Shown here piece by piece: positions 44,618-55,480 of a stretch of 64,000 nt of DNA. Each line of letters starts with the position of its first letter. The stretch's first letter is position 1. The translations under genes were made by a program, and so were the position numbers. This DNA comes from Paraburkholderia dinghuensis. GTDB lineage: Bacteria > Pseudomonadota > Gammaproteobacteria > Burkholderiales > Burkholderiaceae. The stretch lies in contig NZ_RQIS01000004.1 in assembly GCF_003837865.1 (NCBI RefSeq), positions 186,001 through 250,000 of the forward strand. Direction: 5' to 3'. The notes beneath the pieces are model-generated. The model was not told the DNA's origin. It saw nothing but the letters and a program-made list of their open reading frames with translations, and made no database searches.

Positions 44618-45991
44618 ATGAATCTGCTCACCGAACTGGTGGCGTTTGTCGTGGCGATCGGCGTGCTCGTCGTCGTCCACGAGTATGGGCATTACAGCAT
44701 CGCACGCCTGTGCGGCGTGAAGGTTCTGCGCTTTTCGATCGGTTTCGGCAAGCCGCTCGTGCAGTGGGTCAGCAAGCACACTGGCACGGAGTGGACTATT
44801 TCGTGGCTGCCGCTCGGCGGCTACGTGAAGATGCTCGACGAGCGGGAAGCCACGGAACGCATTCCCGCTGGCGATCTTCCACACGCCTTCAACCGGCAGT
44901 CGGTCGGCAAGCGCATTGCAATTGTCGCCGCCGGACCCATTGCTAACTTCCTGCTGGCCATCGCGCTCTTTGCGCTCGTGTTCGCGTCCGGCGTGAATGA
45001 GCCGGCTGCGATCGTCGCCGCGCCGCCCGCGCATTCGGCCGCCGCGCAGGCGGGCTTCCAGGGCGGCGAGAAAATCGTTTCGGTGAGCGATGCGAACGGC
45101 GACGACACGCAGTCCGTGCGTTCGTGGTCGGACCTGCGCTGGAAACTGCTGTCGGCGGCGTTCGATCATGGCCGCGTCGTGCTAGCCGCTCATGACGGCG
45201 GCGGTACCTATGACTTCCCGCTCGATCTGTCCCAGCTTCGCAGCAAGGATCTCGATGACGACTTTATGTCGCGCCTCGGCCTCGAGGCCGGCGGCGGCAC
45301 GCTGCAGGTCGCGGGCGTCGAGCCGGGTAGTGCGGCGGAGCGGGCCGGGCTGCAGAAGGGAGATCGTCTGCGCGCAGTTGACGGCCGTCCCGTCGATAGC
45401 GCAAGCACGTTCATCGCGCATGTGAAGGAGCATGCGGGCAAGCCGGTGCAACTGGATATACTGCGCGGCGCCGATCAGCCGCTCAAGCTGACGGTGGTCC
45501 CGGCCGCCCAGCGCGATGACGAAACGGGTGAGACGGTGGGGCGTATTGGCGCGGCGCTGGCGGCGCAGGCGCCAACGGTTGCCGTGCGTTACGGGCCGCT
45601 CGAGAGCGTGCAGCTCGGCGCGCATCGCACGTGGAGCATCGCCGTGTACTCGCTGCGGATGTTCGGCCGCATGATCACTGGCGAGGCGTCGCTGAAGAAT
45701 CTCTCGGGTCCGGTGACGATAGCCGATTACGCGGGTAAGAGCGCGCGCCTTGGTTTGTCCGCATTTCTGTCGTTCCTTGCCCTCGTCAGCATTAGCCTGG
45801 GCGTACTCAACCTGCTCCCAATTCCGGTTTTGGACGGGGGGCATCTGTTATATTATCTGGTTGAAGCCGTAACGGGCAAAGCCGTATCGGATCGCTGGCA
45901 GCTCATACTGCAGCGAGCGGGGCTGGCCTGCATCGTCGCGCTGTCGGCGATTGCGTTGTTCAACGATCTGGCTAGGTTAATCCATTTTTAA
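44618..45991 (+). CDS. rseP: Site-2 intramembrane zinc protease RseP
   Basis: Cleaves anti-sigma factor RseA within the membrane after DegS, and clears signal peptides. The 457-aa protein has the zinc motif VVVHEYGHYSIARLCGV (HEYGH), one to two periplasmic PDZ domains (about 110-300, for example LQVAGVEPGSAAERAGLQKG) and the second metal site LNLLPIPVLDGGHLLYYL. GGAGG lies upstream of the ATG. It sits between dxr and bamA as in most proteobacteria, tying envelope stress control to outer-membrane assembly. Confidence 0.96.
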   Translation: MNLLTELVAFVVAIGVLVVVHEYGHYSIARLCGVKVLRFSIGFGKPLVQWVSKHTGTEWTISWLPLGGYVKMLDEREATERIPAGDLPHAFNRQSVGKRIAIVAAGPIANFLLAIALFALVFASGVNEPAAIVAAPPAHSAAAQAGFQGGEKIVSVSDANGDDTQSVRSWSDLRWKLLSAAFDHGRVVLAAHDGGGTYDFPLDLSQLRSKDLDDDFMSRLGLEAGGGTLQVAGVEPGSAAERAGLQKGDRLRAVDGRPVDSASTFIAHVKEHAGKPVQLDILRGADQPLKLTVVPAAQRDDETGETVGRIGAALAAQAPTVAVRYGPLESVQLGAHRTWSIAVYSLRMFGRMITGEASLKNLSGPVTIADYAGKSARLGLSAFLSFLALVSISLGVLNLLPIPVLDGGHLLYYLVEAVTGKAVSDRWQLILQRAGLACIVALSAIALFNDLARLIHF

Positions 45992-46071
45992 AGTGTCTGG
46001 CGGCGTCCGCGTCTGTGTTTGTGACCCGGGCCGCCTGACCGAATGCAGCTATAAACACCTGGGGAAGCACG

Positions 46072-48378
46072 TTGTTTAGACCTCATCGCTTGGTTCCAAA
46101 GACCGTTGCGGCCGCCGCGCTGGCCGCGCATGGACTGGTTGCTCATTCGGCTACTGCAGCTTTCGTGGTTCAGGATATCCGGATCGAAGGCCTCCAACGC
46201 GTCGAGCCGGGCACCGTTTTTTCGTACCTGCCCATCAAGCAGGGCGACACGTTCACCGACGACAAAGCCTCTGAGGCGATCCGCGCGCTCTACGCCACGG
46301 GCTTCTTCAACGACGTGAAGATTGCCACCGAAGGCAACGTCGTCGTGGTGCAGGTTCAGGAGCGTCCCGCGATCGGAACGATCGACTTCGCGGGCATCCA
46401 CGAATTCGACAAGGACAACCTGACGAAGGCGCTGCACGCGGTCGGCCTCTCGCAGGGGCGCTACTACGACCGTGCGCTCGTCGAAAAGGCCGAGCAGGAG
46501 CTCAAGCGCCAGTACCTTACGCGCGGCTTCTACGCCGCCGAAGTGACGACGACCGTCACGCCGATCGACCGCAACCGCGTCGGTCTTCTGTTCTCGGTGG
46601 TCGAAGGGCCGAGCGCGAAGATCCGCCAGATCAACTTCATCGGCAACAACACGTTCAGCACCGGCACGCTGCTCGCCGAGATGCAGCTCTCCACGCCGAA
46701 CTGGTTCTCGTGGTACACGAAGAACGACCTGTACGCGAAGGAGAAGCTGACCGGCGACCTCGAGAATGTGCGCTCGTTCTACCTGAACCGCGGCTTCCTC
46801 GAGTTCAACATCGAGTCGACCCAGGTGTCGATCTCGCCGGACAAGAAGGACATGTACCTGACGATCACGGTGCATGAAGGCCAGCCGTACACGGTGTCCG
46901 GCGTCAAGCTCGCGGGCAATCTGCTCGACCGCGAAGCCGAACTGCAAAAGCTGATCAAGATTCGCCCCGGCGACAAGTTCTCGGCTGAGAAGCTCACGGC
47001 CACGACGAAGGCCATCGTCGACAAGCTCGGCGAATACGGCTATGCGTTCGCCACGGTCAACGCGCTGCCGCAGATCGACCAGGAACACCATACGGTCGAC
47101 CTCACGTTGCAGGTCGATCCGAGCCGCCGCGTCTACGTGCGCCGCATCAACGTGGTTGGCAACACGCGCACGCGCGACGAAGTCGTGCGCCGCGAAATGC
47201 GCCAGCTCGAAAGCTCGTGGTTCGATTCGAACCGTCTCGCGCTCTCGAAGGACCGCATCAACCGTCTCGGCTACTTTACCGATGTCGATGTGACGACGGT
47301 GCCCGTTGAAGGCACGGCCGACCAGGTGGACGTGAACGTGAAGGTCGCCGAAAAGCCGACCGGCGCGATTACGCTGGGCGCGGGCTTCTCGTCGACGGAC
47401 AAGGTGGTGCTCTCGGCGGGCGTGTCGCAGGACAACGTGTTCGGCTCGGGCACGTCGTTGTCGGTCAACGTGAACACGGCGCGGACGTATCGCACGCTGG
47501 CCGTCACGCAGGTGGACCCGTACTTCACGGTGGACGGCATCAAGCGCATTACCGACGTCTACTACCGCACGTACCAGCCGCTGTATTACTCGACGGATTC
47601 GAGCTTCCGCATCATCACCGCGGGCGGCGACCTGAAGTTCGGCATCCCGTTCTCGGAAGTCGATACGGTGTTCTTCGGCGCCGGCTTCGAGCAGGACCGC
47701 CTCGACATCGACGAGAACACGCCGCAGAGCTACAAAGACTACGTGAGCGAGTTCGGTCGCATCTCGAACAACGTGCCGCTCACGATGGGCTGGTCGCGCG
47801 ACGCGCGTGACAGCGCGCTCGTGCCGAGCAAGGGCTATTTCACGCAGGCGAACGCCGAATACGGCACGCCGATCGGCGGGACGCAGTATTACAAGGCCGA
47901 CATTCAGGCGCAGTACTATTACTCGTTTGCGCGCGGCTTCGTGCTTGGCCTGAACTTCCAGGGCGGTTACGGCAATGGCCTTTCCGGCAAGCCGTACCCG
48001 ATCTTCAAGAACTACTACGCCGGCGGTATCGGTTCGGTGCGCGGCTACGAGCCGAGCTCGCTGGGTCCGCGCGACGCGACGACGAACGACCCGATCGGCG
48101 GTTCGAAGATGGTCGTGGGCAATATCGAGTTGACGTTCCCGTTGCCGGGTACGGGCTATGACCGCACACTGCGTGTCTTTACCTTCCTCGATGGTGGTAA
48201 CGTCTGGGGAGATCAGGGCCACAGCGTCGGTGCGAACGGCCTGCGTTACGGCTACGGTGCGGGTCTCGCCTGGATTTCGCCGATTGGTCCGCTCAAGCTG
48301 AGCCTTGGTTTCCCGCTCCAGAAGCACGCGGGCGACCAGTACCAGAAGTTCCAGTTCCAGATCGGGACGGCGTTCTGA
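46072..48378 (+). CDS. bamA: Outer-membrane protein assembly factor BamA
   Basis: Central pore of the BAM complex that inserts beta-barrel proteins. The 768-aa protein has a signal peptide (about 1-29, ending near HSATAAF), five POTRA domains (about 30-430, the first starting VQDIRIEGLQRVEPGTVFSY) and a 16-strand barrel with the conserved loop motif GGIGSVRGYE (the RGF/VRGY motif of Omp85 proteins) and a terminal FQFQIGTAF. It starts with TTG at 46072, with GGGGAAG five bases upstream; no nearer ATG gives a signal peptide. Confidence 0.97.
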   Translation: MFRPHRLVPKTVAAAALAAHGLVAHSATAAFVVQDIRIEGLQRVEPGTVFSYLPIKQGDTFTDDKASEAIRALYATGFFNDVKIATEGNVVVVQVQERPAIGTIDFAGIHEFDKDNLTKALHAVGLSQGRYYDRALVEKAEQELKRQYLTRGFYAAEVTTTVTPIDRNRVGLLFSVVEGPSAKIRQINFIGNNTFSTGTLLAEMQLSTPNWFSWYTKNDLYAKEKLTGDLENVRSFYLNRGFLEFNIESTQVSISPDKKDMYLTITVHEGQPYTVSGVKLAGNLLDREAELQKLIKIRPGDKFSAEKLTATTKAIVDKLGEYGYAFATVNALPQIDQEHHTVDLTLQVDPSRRVYVRRINVVGNTRTRDEVVRREMRQLESSWFDSNRLALSKDRINRLGYFTDVDVTTVPVEGTADQVDVNVKVAEKPTGAITLGAGFSSTDKVVLSAGVSQDNVFGSGTSLSVNVNTARTYRTLAVTQVDPYFTVDGIKRITDVYYRTYQPLYYSTDSSFRIITAGGDLKFGIPFSEVDTVFFGAGFEQDRLDIDENTPQSYKDYVSEFGRISNNVPLTMGWSRDARDSALVPSKGYFTQANAEYGTPIGGTQYYKADIQAQYYYSFARGFVLGLNFQGGYGNGLSGKPYPIFKNYYAGGIGSVRGYEPSSLGPRDATTNDPIGGSKMVVGNIELTFPLPGTGYDRTLRVFTFLDGGNVWGDQGHSVGANGLRYGYGAGLAWISPIGPLKLSLGFPLQKHAGDQYQKFQFQIGTAF

Positions 48379-48386
48379 CGAAGCGT

Positions 48387-48409
48387 ACGGCGGGTTTTGC
48401 CGCCGTTTT
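48387..48409 (+). terminator. Weak terminator-like hairpin between bamA and skp
   Basis: ACGGCGG pairs with CCGCCGT over the loop GTTTTG and is followed by TTT. It may cause partial termination after bamA. Confidence 0.5.
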
Positions 48410-48451
48410 ACCGAGGGTTTTACCGATTTCGGAACCCGGAGATACGAGAGG

Positions 48452-48994
48452 ATGACTTTGCAAACGGGTATGTTTTCAAGGCGGGTGATCGGGGCCGTGA
48501 CGTTGTCGCTGGCGGTGTTTGCTTTCGGCGCGGGTGCGGTAGAGGCGCAGGAGGCGAGGATCGCGGCGGTCAACTCCGATCGCATCCTGCGCGAATCCGT
48601 CCCGGCGAAGGCCGCGCAGACCAAGCTGGAAGCCGAGTTCGCCAAGCGCGACAAGGATCTGCAGGATTTGGCGCAGCGCCTGAAGTCGATGTCCGATTCG
48701 CTCGACAAGAGCGGGGCGTCGTTGTCGGCCACCGACCGCGCGCAGAAGCAGCGCGATCTGTCGCAGCTCGATAGCGACTTCCAGCGCAAACAGCGCGAAT
48801 TCCGCGAAGATCTTAACCAGCGCCGCAACGAGGAACTTGCGGCGGTGCTGGATCGGGCGAACAAGGTGATCAAGCAGATTGCCGAGCAGCAGCATTACGA
48901 CCTGATCGTGCAGGAAGCCGTCTACGTGAGCCCGCGCATCGACATCACCGATCAGGTGCTGAAAGCCCTCGCGGGTTCGAGTAGCAGCAATTAA
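48452..48994 (+). CDS. skp: Periplasmic chaperone Skp/OmpH
   Basis: Holds unfolded outer-membrane proteins on the way to BAM. The 180-aa protein has a signal peptide (about 1-32, [20 protein letters not shown]), then [15 protein letters not shown] and long Lys/Asp/Gln-rich coiled-coil helices that form the tentacles, ending [26 protein letters not shown] precedes the start at 48452; MFSRRV at 48470 is an alternative start with a more typical signal-peptide length. Confidence 0.94.
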   Translation: MTLQTGMFSRRVIGAVTLSLAVFAFGAGAVEAQEARIAAVNSDRILRESVPAKAAQTKLEAEFAKRDKDLQDLAQRLKSMSDSLDKSGASLSATDRAQKQRDLSQLDSDFQRKQREFREDLNQRRNEELAAVLDRANKVIKQIAEQQHYDLIVQEAVYVSPRIDITDQVLKALAGSSSSN

Positions 48995-49011
48995 GCAGGA
49001 GCAGGACACGC

Positions 49012-50088
49012 ATGGCTTTCACGCTTGAGGAACTCGCCGGGCGTTTCGGCGGCGACGTGGTCGGCAATTCCGCACAACGCGTCGTTTCGCTCGCCCCGCT
49101 CGACCAGGCCGGTCCGCAGCAACTGGCGTTCCTCGCCAATCCAAAGTATCTGGCTCAGGTCGAGACGACACGTGCCGGGGCGGTGCTCATCAGCCCGGAC
49201 GATCTCACGAAGCTTGCGTCCAGCGACGGCCGCAACTTCATCGTCACACCCAATCCGTATGCTTACTTCGCGCGCGTAGCGCAGGCATTCATCGACCTGG
49301 CGACACCGAAGGTTGCACCCGGTGTTCACCCGAGCGCGAATGTGGACGCTTCCGCGAGCATCGCCGCGAGCGCCGTGATCGGCCCGAATGTGACGGTCGA
49401 GGCTGGCGCCGTGATCGGCGAACACGTGCGTCTTGACGCGAATGTGTTCATCGGGCGTGGCACGCAGATCGGTGCGGGTTCGCATCTGTATCCGGGCGTT
49501 GTCATCTATCACGGTTGCCGGATCGGTGAGCGCGCGATCGTGCACGCGGGCGCGGTGATCGGCTCGGACGGTTTTGGCTTCGCGCCGGATTTCACGGGCG
49601 AGGGCGATGCGCGCACGGGCGACTGGGTCAAGATTCCGCAGGTCGGCGGTGTGTCGATCGGGCCGGACGTCGAGATCGGTGCCAACACGACGATCGATCG
49701 CGGTGCGATGGCCGACACGATCATCGAAACCTGCGTGAAGATCGATAACCTCGTGCAGATCGGGCACAACTGCAAGATCGGCGCGTACACCGTGATCGCC
49801 GGTTGCGCAGGTATCGCGGGCAGCACGACGATCGGCAAGCATTGCATGATCGGCGGCGCGGTGGGTATCGCCGGACACGTGACGCTTGCCGACTATGTGA
49901 TCGTTACGGCGAAGTCGGGTGTCTCGAAGTCGCTGACGAAGCGGGGTGTGTACACGAGTGCGTTCCCTGCGGTCGATCACGCCGACTGGAACAAGAGCGC
50001 CGCACTGCTGCGCAATATCGACAAGCTGCGCGACCGCATCCGGGCGCTCGAAGCGGCAGTCGCTGCGAAGCCGCAAGGCGACGCATAA
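49012..50088 (+). CDS. lpxD: UDP-3-O-acylglucosamine N-acyltransferase
   Basis: Adds the amide-linked acyl chain in lipid A synthesis. The 358-aa protein has an N-terminal uridine-binding domain ([20 protein letters not shown]), a left-handed beta-helix of hexapeptide repeats, and the catalytic-His region [20 protein letters not shown]. The C-terminal tail [19 protein letters not shown] is helical, as in other LpxD. It is 17 bases after skp. Confidence 0.97.
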   Translation: MAFTLEELAGRFGGDVVGNSAQRVVSLAPLDQAGPQQLAFLANPKYLAQVETTRAGAVLISPDDLTKLASSDGRNFIVTPNPYAYFARVAQAFIDLATPKVAPGVHPSANVDASASIAASAVIGPNVTVEAGAVIGEHVRLDANVFIGRGTQIGAGSHLYPGVVIYHGCRIGERAIVHAGAVIGSDGFGFAPDFTGEGDARTGDWVKIPQVGGVSIGPDVEIGANTTIDRGAMADTIIETCVKIDNLVQIGHNCKIGAYTVIAGCAGIAGSTTIGKHCMIGGAVGIAGHVTLADYVIVTAKSGVSKSLTKRGVYTSAFPAVDHADWNKSAALLRNIDKLRDRIRALEAAVAAKPQGDA

Positions 50089-50150
50089 CAACAGTCAACC
50101 CGGAGGGAAGCGGGGCGCTACGGTGCGGCCGTTTCCTGCAATACAGTACC

Positions 50151-50176
50151 CCGGCGTCTTGCGCGGCGCCGGTTTT
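50151..50176 (+). terminator. Terminator-like hairpin between lpxD and fabZ
   Basis: CCGGCG pairs with CGCCGG across a ten-base loop and is followed by TTTT. It lies in a 224-base gap that is otherwise without a gene. It may reduce read-through into fabZ. Confidence 0.4.
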
Positions 50177-50312
50177 CGTATGCTGGACCGCGCTCCGGGC
50201 AGATCCGCATGCCCGATTCCGCGTGTCTCGCGCATACTGCGCGTCAGCACGGGGCCGTCGGCATCCGCATCCGAAGTCATCTTCGCGCAATTCCTGCGTG
50301 AGCAGAAACACC

Positions 50313-50777
50313 ATGAACATCGAAAAACTCAACTTCGACATCCACAAGATTCTCACGCTGTTGCCGCATCGCTACCCGTTTCTGATGGTCGATCGGGTCA
50401 TCGAGCTGGAGCCGCACAAGCGCATCAAGGCGTTGAAGAACGTGACGGTCAACGAGCCCTTCTTTACGGGCCATTTCCCCACGCGTCCCGTCATGCCTGG
50501 CGTGATGATTCTCGAAGCGCTCGCTCAAACCGCCGCGCTGCTGACGTTCTCGGAACAGCAGCAGGACTTCGCAAATACGCTGTATTACTTCGTCGGCATC
50601 GACGGCGCGCGCTTCAAGCGCGTGGTCGAGCCGGGTGATCAGCTGATCCTGAACGCCACGTTCGAGCGCTACATGCGCGGGATCTGGAAGTTCAAGGCAC
50701 AGGCGGAAGTGGACGGCGTCGTCGCCTGCGAAGCAGAGCTGATGTGCACCGTGAAGAAAATGGACGCGGACGCGTAA
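50313..50777 (+). CDS. fabZ: 3-hydroxyacyl-[acyl-carrier-protein] dehydratase FabZ
   Basis: Dehydrates 3-hydroxyacyl-ACP in fatty acid synthesis and thereby competes with LpxA/LpxD for hydroxymyristoyl-ACP. The 154-aa hot-dog protein has [16 protein letters not shown] and the catalytic His in [20 protein letters not shown] with the Glu in ILEALAQ. Its place among lpx genes is conserved. Confidence 0.97.
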   Translation: MNIEKLNFDIHKILTLLPHRYPFLMVDRVIELEPHKRIKALKNVTVNEPFFTGHFPTRPVMPGVMILEALAQTAALLTFSEQQQDFANTLYYFVGIDGARFKRVVEPGDQLILNATFERYMRGIWKFKAQAEVDGVVACEAELMCTVKKMDADA

Positions 50778-50863
50778 TTACGCCCGCCGCGAAATGCCGT
50801 CGCGCGTCGCATGACAGCGCAGGCAAGTAACAGAATCTGAAGCAGAATCTGAAGCGAGGACGA

Positions 50864-51652
50864 ATGACCAGGATTCATCCCACCGCGATTGTCGAACCGG
50901 GTGCACAAGTCGACGAATCGGTCGAGATCGGACCGTACGCGGTTATCGGCGCGAACGTCAGCATCGGCGCGCGTACTATCGTTGGGTCGCACAGCGTGAT
51001 CGAAGGCCATACGACGATCGGCGAGGACAACCGCATCGGCCACTACGCGTCGATCGGTGGCCGCCCGCAGGACATGAAGTACAAGGGCGAGCCGACCAGG
51101 CTCGTGATCGGCAGCCGCAATACGATCCGCGAGTTCACGACGCTGCATACGGGCACCGTGCAGGATACCGGGGTCACGATCATCGGCGACGACAACTGGA
51201 TCATGGCCTATGTGCACGTCGGCCACGACTGCCGACTCGGCAGCAATGTGATCATGTCGAGTAACGCACAGCTCGCGGGTCACGTGATCGTGGACGACTA
51301 CGCGATCGTCGGCGGTATGACCGGCGTGCACCAGTTCGTGCGCATCGGCGCGCACTCGATGGTGGGCGGTGCGTCGGCGCTCGTGCAGGACGTGCCGCCG
51401 TTCGTGGTCGCCGCGGGCAACAAGGCGGTGCCGCACGGCATCAACGTCGAAGGTCTGCGCCGCCGCGGCTTCTCTCCCGACGCGATCTCGGCGCTGCGCG
51501 CGGCGTACCGCACGCTCTACAAAAACGGACTCTCGCTGGAAGAAGCGAAGGTCCAGCTTGCCGAACTGGCGAGCGCAGGCGGCGACGGTGATATCCACGT
51601 CAAGGCGCTGATCGACTTCGTCGAGCAGTCGCAACGCGGCATCATCCGCTAG
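50864..51652 (+). CDS. lpxA: UDP-N-acetylglucosamine acyltransferase
   Basis: First step of lipid A synthesis: O-acylation of UDP-GlcNAc. The 262-aa protein equals E. coli LpxA in length. It is a left-handed beta-helix of hexapeptide repeats (for example [20 protein letters not shown]), with the catalytic-His region [20 protein letters not shown] and a C-terminal helical domain ([19 protein letters not shown]). Confidence 0.97.
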   Translation: MTRIHPTAIVEPGAQVDESVEIGPYAVIGANVSIGARTIVGSHSVIEGHTTIGEDNRIGHYASIGGRPQDMKYKGEPTRLVIGSRNTIREFTTLHTGTVQDTGVTIIGDDNWIMAYVHVGHDCRLGSNVIMSSNAQLAGHVIVDDYAIVGGMTGVHQFVRIGAHSMVGGASALVQDVPPFVVAAGNKAVPHGINVEGLRRRGFSPDAISALRAAYRTLYKNGLSLEEAKVQLAELASAGGDGDIHVKALIDFVEQSQRGIIR

Positions 51653-51655
51653 CCG

Positions 51656-52825
51656 ATGGTCCTGCAAACCCGTCCCATGCGTCTCGCGATGGTCGCCGGC
51701 GAACCGTCCGGCGACCTGCTTGCGGCTTCGCTGCTCAACGGTCTCGCAGGCTGTTTGCCCGATACTACGCAGTACTATGGAATCGGTGGCCCGCGCATGA
51801 CAGCCACGGGTTTCGACGCGCACTGGCCGATGGAAAAGCTCACCGTGCGCGGCTACGTCGAGGCGCTCAGGCACATTCCGGAAATCCTGCGCATTCGCGG
51901 CGAACTGAAAAACCAGCTGCTCGCGGATCCGCCCGATGTGTTCATCGGCGTCGATGCGCCCGATTTCAATTTCGGTCTCGAGCATTCGTTGCGTTCGGCG
52001 GGTATTCCCACCATCCACTTCGTCTGTCCGTCGATCTGGGCGTGGCGTGCCGGGCGCATCAAGAAGATCCAGAAGTCGGTGGATCACATGCTCTGCGTGT
52101 TCCCGTTCGAGACGGAGATCCTCGAGAAGGCGGGTGTCGCGGCGTCCTATGTGGGCCATCCGCTCGCGGACGAAATCCCGCTTGAACCGGACGTGCCGGG
52201 CGCGCGCCGCGCGCTTGGCCTGCCCGAGGGCGGTCCGGTGATCGCCGTTCTGCCGGGTAGCCGGCGCTCCGAGATCAACCTGATCGGCCCGACGTTCTTT
52301 GACGCGATTGCGCTCATGCAGCAGCGCGAGCCGGGCCTGCGCTTCGTGATGCCTGCGGCGACGCCGGCTATTCATGCGCAGTTGCAGGAGCTGGCGAGCG
52401 CGCGCGAAGGCCTCGCGTTGACGATCATCGACGGCCAGTCGCAACTCGCGATGACCGCGGCCGACGCGATCCTCGTGAAAAGCGGCACGGTGACGCTCGA
52501 AGCGGCGCTCCTGAAAAAGCCGATGGTGATCTCGTACAAGGTTCCCTGGCTCACTGGGCAGATCATGCGCCGTCAGGGCTATCTGCCCTACGTGGGGCTG
52601 CCGAACATTCTGGCGGGTCGCTTCGTCGTCCCCGAGATCCTGCAGCACTTCGCGACGCCCGAGGCGTTGGCCGACGCCACGCTCACGCAGTTGCACGATG
52701 AGTCGAACCGACGCACGCTGACGGAAGTCTTCACGCAGATGCATCTCGCGTTGCGACAGAACACGTCGCAGCGTGCAGCCGAGGTCGTGGCGCGGATCCT
52801 GGAAAGCCGTAGGGGCCGGGCATGA
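51656..52825 (+). CDS. lpxB: Lipid-A-disaccharide synthase
   Basis: GT19 glycosyltransferase that joins lipid X with UDP-diacylglucosamine. The 389-aa protein has [59 protein letters not shown] and [19 protein letters not shown]. It starts three bases after lpxA and its TGA overlaps the rnhB ATG. Confidence 0.96.
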   Translation: MVLQTRPMRLAMVAGEPSGDLLAASLLNGLAGCLPDTTQYYGIGGPRMTATGFDAHWPMEKLTVRGYVEALRHIPEILRIRGELKNQLLADPPDVFIGVDAPDFNFGLEHSLRSAGIPTIHFVCPSIWAWRAGRIKKIQKSVDHMLCVFPFETEILEKAGVAASYVGHPLADEIPLEPDVPGARRALGLPEGGPVIAVLPGSRRSEINLIGPTFFDAIALMQQREPGLRFVMPAATPAIHAQLQELASAREGLALTIIDGQSQLAMTAADAILVKSGTVTLEAALLKKPMVISYKVPWLTGQIMRRQGYLPYVGLPNILAGRFVVPEILQHFATPEALADATLTQLHDESNRRTLTEVFTQMHLALRQNTSQRAAEVVARILESRRGRA

Positions 52826-53583
52826 CGGACGTCGCGAGCAAGCGCGCACGCGCGCCGGCGGCGAAGGCCAAGGCGGGTGCGGAAGTGACATCCAGGGCGG
52901 CGGCAAAGCGCGCGACGCGGCAGGCACGCGCCGAGCAGGCCGGGTTGCTGTTCGAATCGCCCGACGACATCGTCTGCGGCGTCGATGAGGCTGGGCGCGG
53001 TCCGCTCGCCGGGCCCGTGGTGGCAGCGGCGGTCATTCTCGACCCGGCTCGGCCAATCGCGGGACTAGACGATTCGAAGGCGCTTTCGGCGAAGGCCCGC
53101 GACGCCCTCTACGATCTTATCGTCGAGCGCTCGCTTGCGTGGTGTGTGGCTTCGGCCACCGTCGAGGAAATCGACACGCTCAACATCCTGCAGGCGACGA
53201 TGCTCGCGATGCGGCGCGCGGTCGAGGGTCTGAGCGTGACGCCGACGCTCGCGAAGATCGACGGCAACCGCTGCCCGGTGGTGCCTGTGCGTTGCGAAGC
53301 CGTGATTGGCGGTGACGCGCTGGTGCCGAGCATCTCGGCTGCGTCCATCATTGCGAAGGTCACGCGAGACCGCATGCTGCTGGAACTGCACGAGACGTAC
53401 CCGGTTTATGGCTTCGACGCACACGCTGGCTACGGTACCGCGCAGCATCTCGCCGCTCTGCGCGAGTACGGCCCCTGCCAGCATCATCGCCGCTCGTTCG
53501 CGCCGGTGCGCGAAGCTTATGCGCTGCATGGCACCGTGCGCGGCCCGAACGATCGCGAAGACGACGCTTTCTCGCCCGTCTGA
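52822..53583 (+). CDS. rnhB: Ribonuclease HII
   Basis: Cuts RNA in RNA-DNA hybrids and removes misincorporated ribonucleotides. The catalytic core has [20 protein letters not shown] (acidic residues of motif I), [13 protein letters not shown] and [15 protein letters not shown]. The 253-aa length exceeds E. coli (198) because of a basic Ala/Lys/Arg N-terminus of about 40 residues and a charged C-terminal end. An internal start is possible, but ATGA overlap with lpxB favours 52822. Confidence 0.94.
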   Translation: MTDVASKRARAPAAKAKAGAEVTSRAAAKRATRQARAEQAGLLFESPDDIVCGVDEAGRGPLAGPVVAAAVILDPARPIAGLDDSKALSAKARDALYDLIVERSLAWCVASATVEEIDTLNILQATMLAMRRAVEGLSVTPTLAKIDGNRCPVVPVRCEAVIGGDALVPSISAASIIAKVTRDRMLLELHETYPVYGFDAHAGYGTAQHLAALREYGPCQHHRRSFAPVREAYALHGTVRGPNDREDDAFSPV

Positions 53584-53665
53584 TGTCGCGCTTCGCGTGC
53601 TCTGAGCGCCGCTTCGCGCGGCGCGATGTATTTTTCCTGCATTCCTTTTCAAGTCAGGCCCGCCC

Positions 53666-54451
53666 GTGAAAGCCATTACCTCACGCGACAATCCGCTCTA
53701 CAAACGCCTGAAGGCGCTGGCCGGCTCGACGCATCAACAGCGCAAGAGCGGTCAGGCCCTGCTCGAAGGTTTCCATCTGGCGAGCGCCTGGCTCGACGGC
53801 GGCAACCAGCCCGAGTACTGCATCGTCACCGATGGCGCGCTCACTCACGAAGAAGCGCAGGCGATCGTTGCGCGCGTCGACGAACGGCGCGTGGTGACGT
53901 TGCCCGATGCGCTGTTCGGCCAGCTTTCGAGCGTCGTGCACGGTGTGGGGATGCTGCTGCTGGTCGATACGCCCGAGGCAGTGCTGCCGCACCGTGTGCA
54001 GTCGACCTGCGTGGTGCTTGACGGCGTGCAGGATGCGGGCAACGTCGGCTCGATCCTGCGCAGCGCGGCGGCGGCGGGCATCGACAAGGTGTTCTGCACG
54101 CCGGGCACGGCGTATGTCTGGTCGTCGAAGGTGCTGCGTTCCGCGATGGGCGCGCATTTCCTGCTGGAAGTGTTTGAGAACGTCGAAGACGAGACGCTTA
54201 CCGGGATGCTCGCCGTGCCCGTTGTGATCACGGATTCACATGGTGCGCAGGCGATCGACGAATGCGACCTGACGCGCGAGGTCGCGTGGGTGTTCGGCAA
54301 CGAAGGGGCCGGCGTATCGCAGGTATGGCGCGATGCGGCCGCGCATCGCGTAACGATTCCGCAGCCGGGCGGCATGGAATCGTTGAACGTGGCGGCGGCA
54401 GCAGCGGTGTGCCTGTTCGAGCAATGCCGCCAGCGTCGCCGCGCGCGCTGA
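53666..54451 (+). CDS. TrmH/SpoU-family RNA methyltransferase
   Basis: SPOUT-class 2'-O-ribose methyltransferase. The 261-aa protein has an N-terminal substrate-binding domain (ITSRDNPLYKRLKALAGS) and the three SpoU motifs: DAGNVGSILRSAAAAGID, WVFGNEGAGVS and IPQPGGMESLNVAAAAAVC. The target RNA is not evident; the protein resembles RlmB-like and uncharacterised relatives. It starts with GTG at 53666; it follows rnhB after 82 bases. Confidence 0.9.
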   Translation: MKAITSRDNPLYKRLKALAGSTHQQRKSGQALLEGFHLASAWLDGGNQPEYCIVTDGALTHEEAQAIVARVDERRVVTLPDALFGQLSSVVHGVGMLLLVDTPEAVLPHRVQSTCVVLDGVQDAGNVGSILRSAAAAGIDKVFCTPGTAYVWSSKVLRSAMGAHFLLEVFENVEDETLTGMLAVPVVITDSHGAQAIDECDLTREVAWVFGNEGAGVSQVWRDAAAHRVTIPQPGGMESLNVAAAAAVCLFEQCRQRRRAR

Positions 54452-54508
54452 AAGCGCAGCGGCCGCGGGTCGCGCCAACGCTGCCCGCCGACCGCGATAC
54501 ATCAGTAA

Positions 54509-55324
54509 TCAGTAAGACGGCTTGTCGATCCGGATTTCCTGCAGGACCGTCGTCGCGATTTCCTCGATCGACTTGTGCGTCGACGAGAGCCACTTGATCC
54601 CTTCACGCCGCATCATCGACTCGGCTTCGTTCACCTCGTAGCGGCAGTTTTCGAGTGCCGCGTACTTGCTGCCCGGACGCCGCTGGTTACGGATTTCCGC
54701 AAGACGCTGCGGATCGATCGAGAGCCCGAAAATCTTGTCGCGATGCGACAGCAGGGCGGTCGGCAGCTTGCCGCGTTCGAAGTCGTCCGGAATCAGCGGA
54801 TAGTTCGCGGCCTTCACACCGTATTGCATGGCCAGATAGAGGCTGGTCGGCGTCTTGCCGCTGCGCGACACGCCCACGAGGATCACATCGGCGTCCGTGA
54901 GATTTCGGTTCGACTGGCCGTCGTCATGCGCAAGCGAGAAGTTGATCGCCTCGATGCGGTTCTTGTATTCGTCGGTGTCGGCGTTCTGGTGGCCGCGGCC
55001 CATCGCGTGGGACGACTTCAGCTCCAGTTCCTGCTCCAGCGGCTCGACGAACGTCTGGAACATGTCCAGCACGAGCGCGTTTGCGCGCTTGACGATCTCG
55101 TTCGAGTTGCTGTCCACGAGCGTCGTGAAGACGATCGGCCGGCGGCCCTCGTGAACCACAGCTTCGTTGATCTTTTGGGCGGCGGCGTAAGCCTTGTCGG
55201 TCGAGTCGACGAACGGAAGGCGGACGAGACGGAATTTCTGGTCGAACTGCGACAGGATCGAATGCGCGAAGGTCTCGGCAGTGATCCCGGTACCGTCGGA
55301 GACTATGAATACGGTGGGCGGCAT
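54509..55324 (-). CDS. ppsR: PEP synthase regulatory protein (PSRP, DUF299)
   Basis: Bifunctional ADP-dependent kinase and phosphate-dependent pyrophosphorylase that switches PEP synthase off and on by phosphorylating a threonine next to its active-site histidine. The 271-aa protein has the P-loop LVGVSRSGKTPTSLYLAMQ, the N-terminal PTVFIVSDGTGITAETFAHS and IPDDFERGKLP. It is divergent from its substrate gene ppsA across a 404-base gap, the usual arrangement, and shares a promoter-proximal motif with it. Confidence 0.95.
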   Translation of the reverse strand: MPPTVFIVSDGTGITAETFAHSILSQFDQKFRLVRLPFVDSTDKAYAAAQKINEAVVHEGRRPIVFTTLVDSNSNEIVKRANALVLDMFQTFVEPLEQELELKSSHAMGRGHQNADTDEYKNRIEAINFSLAHDDGQSNRNLTDADVILVGVSRSGKTPTSLYLAMQYGVKAANYPLIPDDFERGKLPTALLSHRDKIFGLSIDPQRLAEIRNQRRPGSKYAALENCRYEVNEAESMMRREGIKWLSSTHKSIEEIATTVLQEIRIDKPSY

Positions 55325-55451
55325 CGATTGAAGCTGGGTAGGGACGTTTCAGGAAACGCGAAGCAGGCGGGCGAGAGCCCCAGGCGACGCCTCGCGGGCA
55401 TGCCGCGGCGCTGTTCTTGTCGGCGGACACATTTTCTGGAGTCGGCACGGT

Positions 55452-55480
55452 AGAATAGCGGCAACCTGTTGGATAAGCAA
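55452..55480 (-). promoter_or_regulatory. Promoter for ppsR with embedded dyad element
   Basis: On the minus strand TTGCTT (55480-55475) and TATTCT (55457-55452) are 17 bases apart, a good sigma-70 promoter. The spacer holds TCCAACAGGTTGC, part of a 21-bp element also present before ppsA. Confidence 0.6.

Noticed and set aside
45988-48873. A 961-codon open frame antisense to bamA and skp
   Set aside because: Same cause: codon bias keeps the antisense frame free of stops. No motif or start signal is present.
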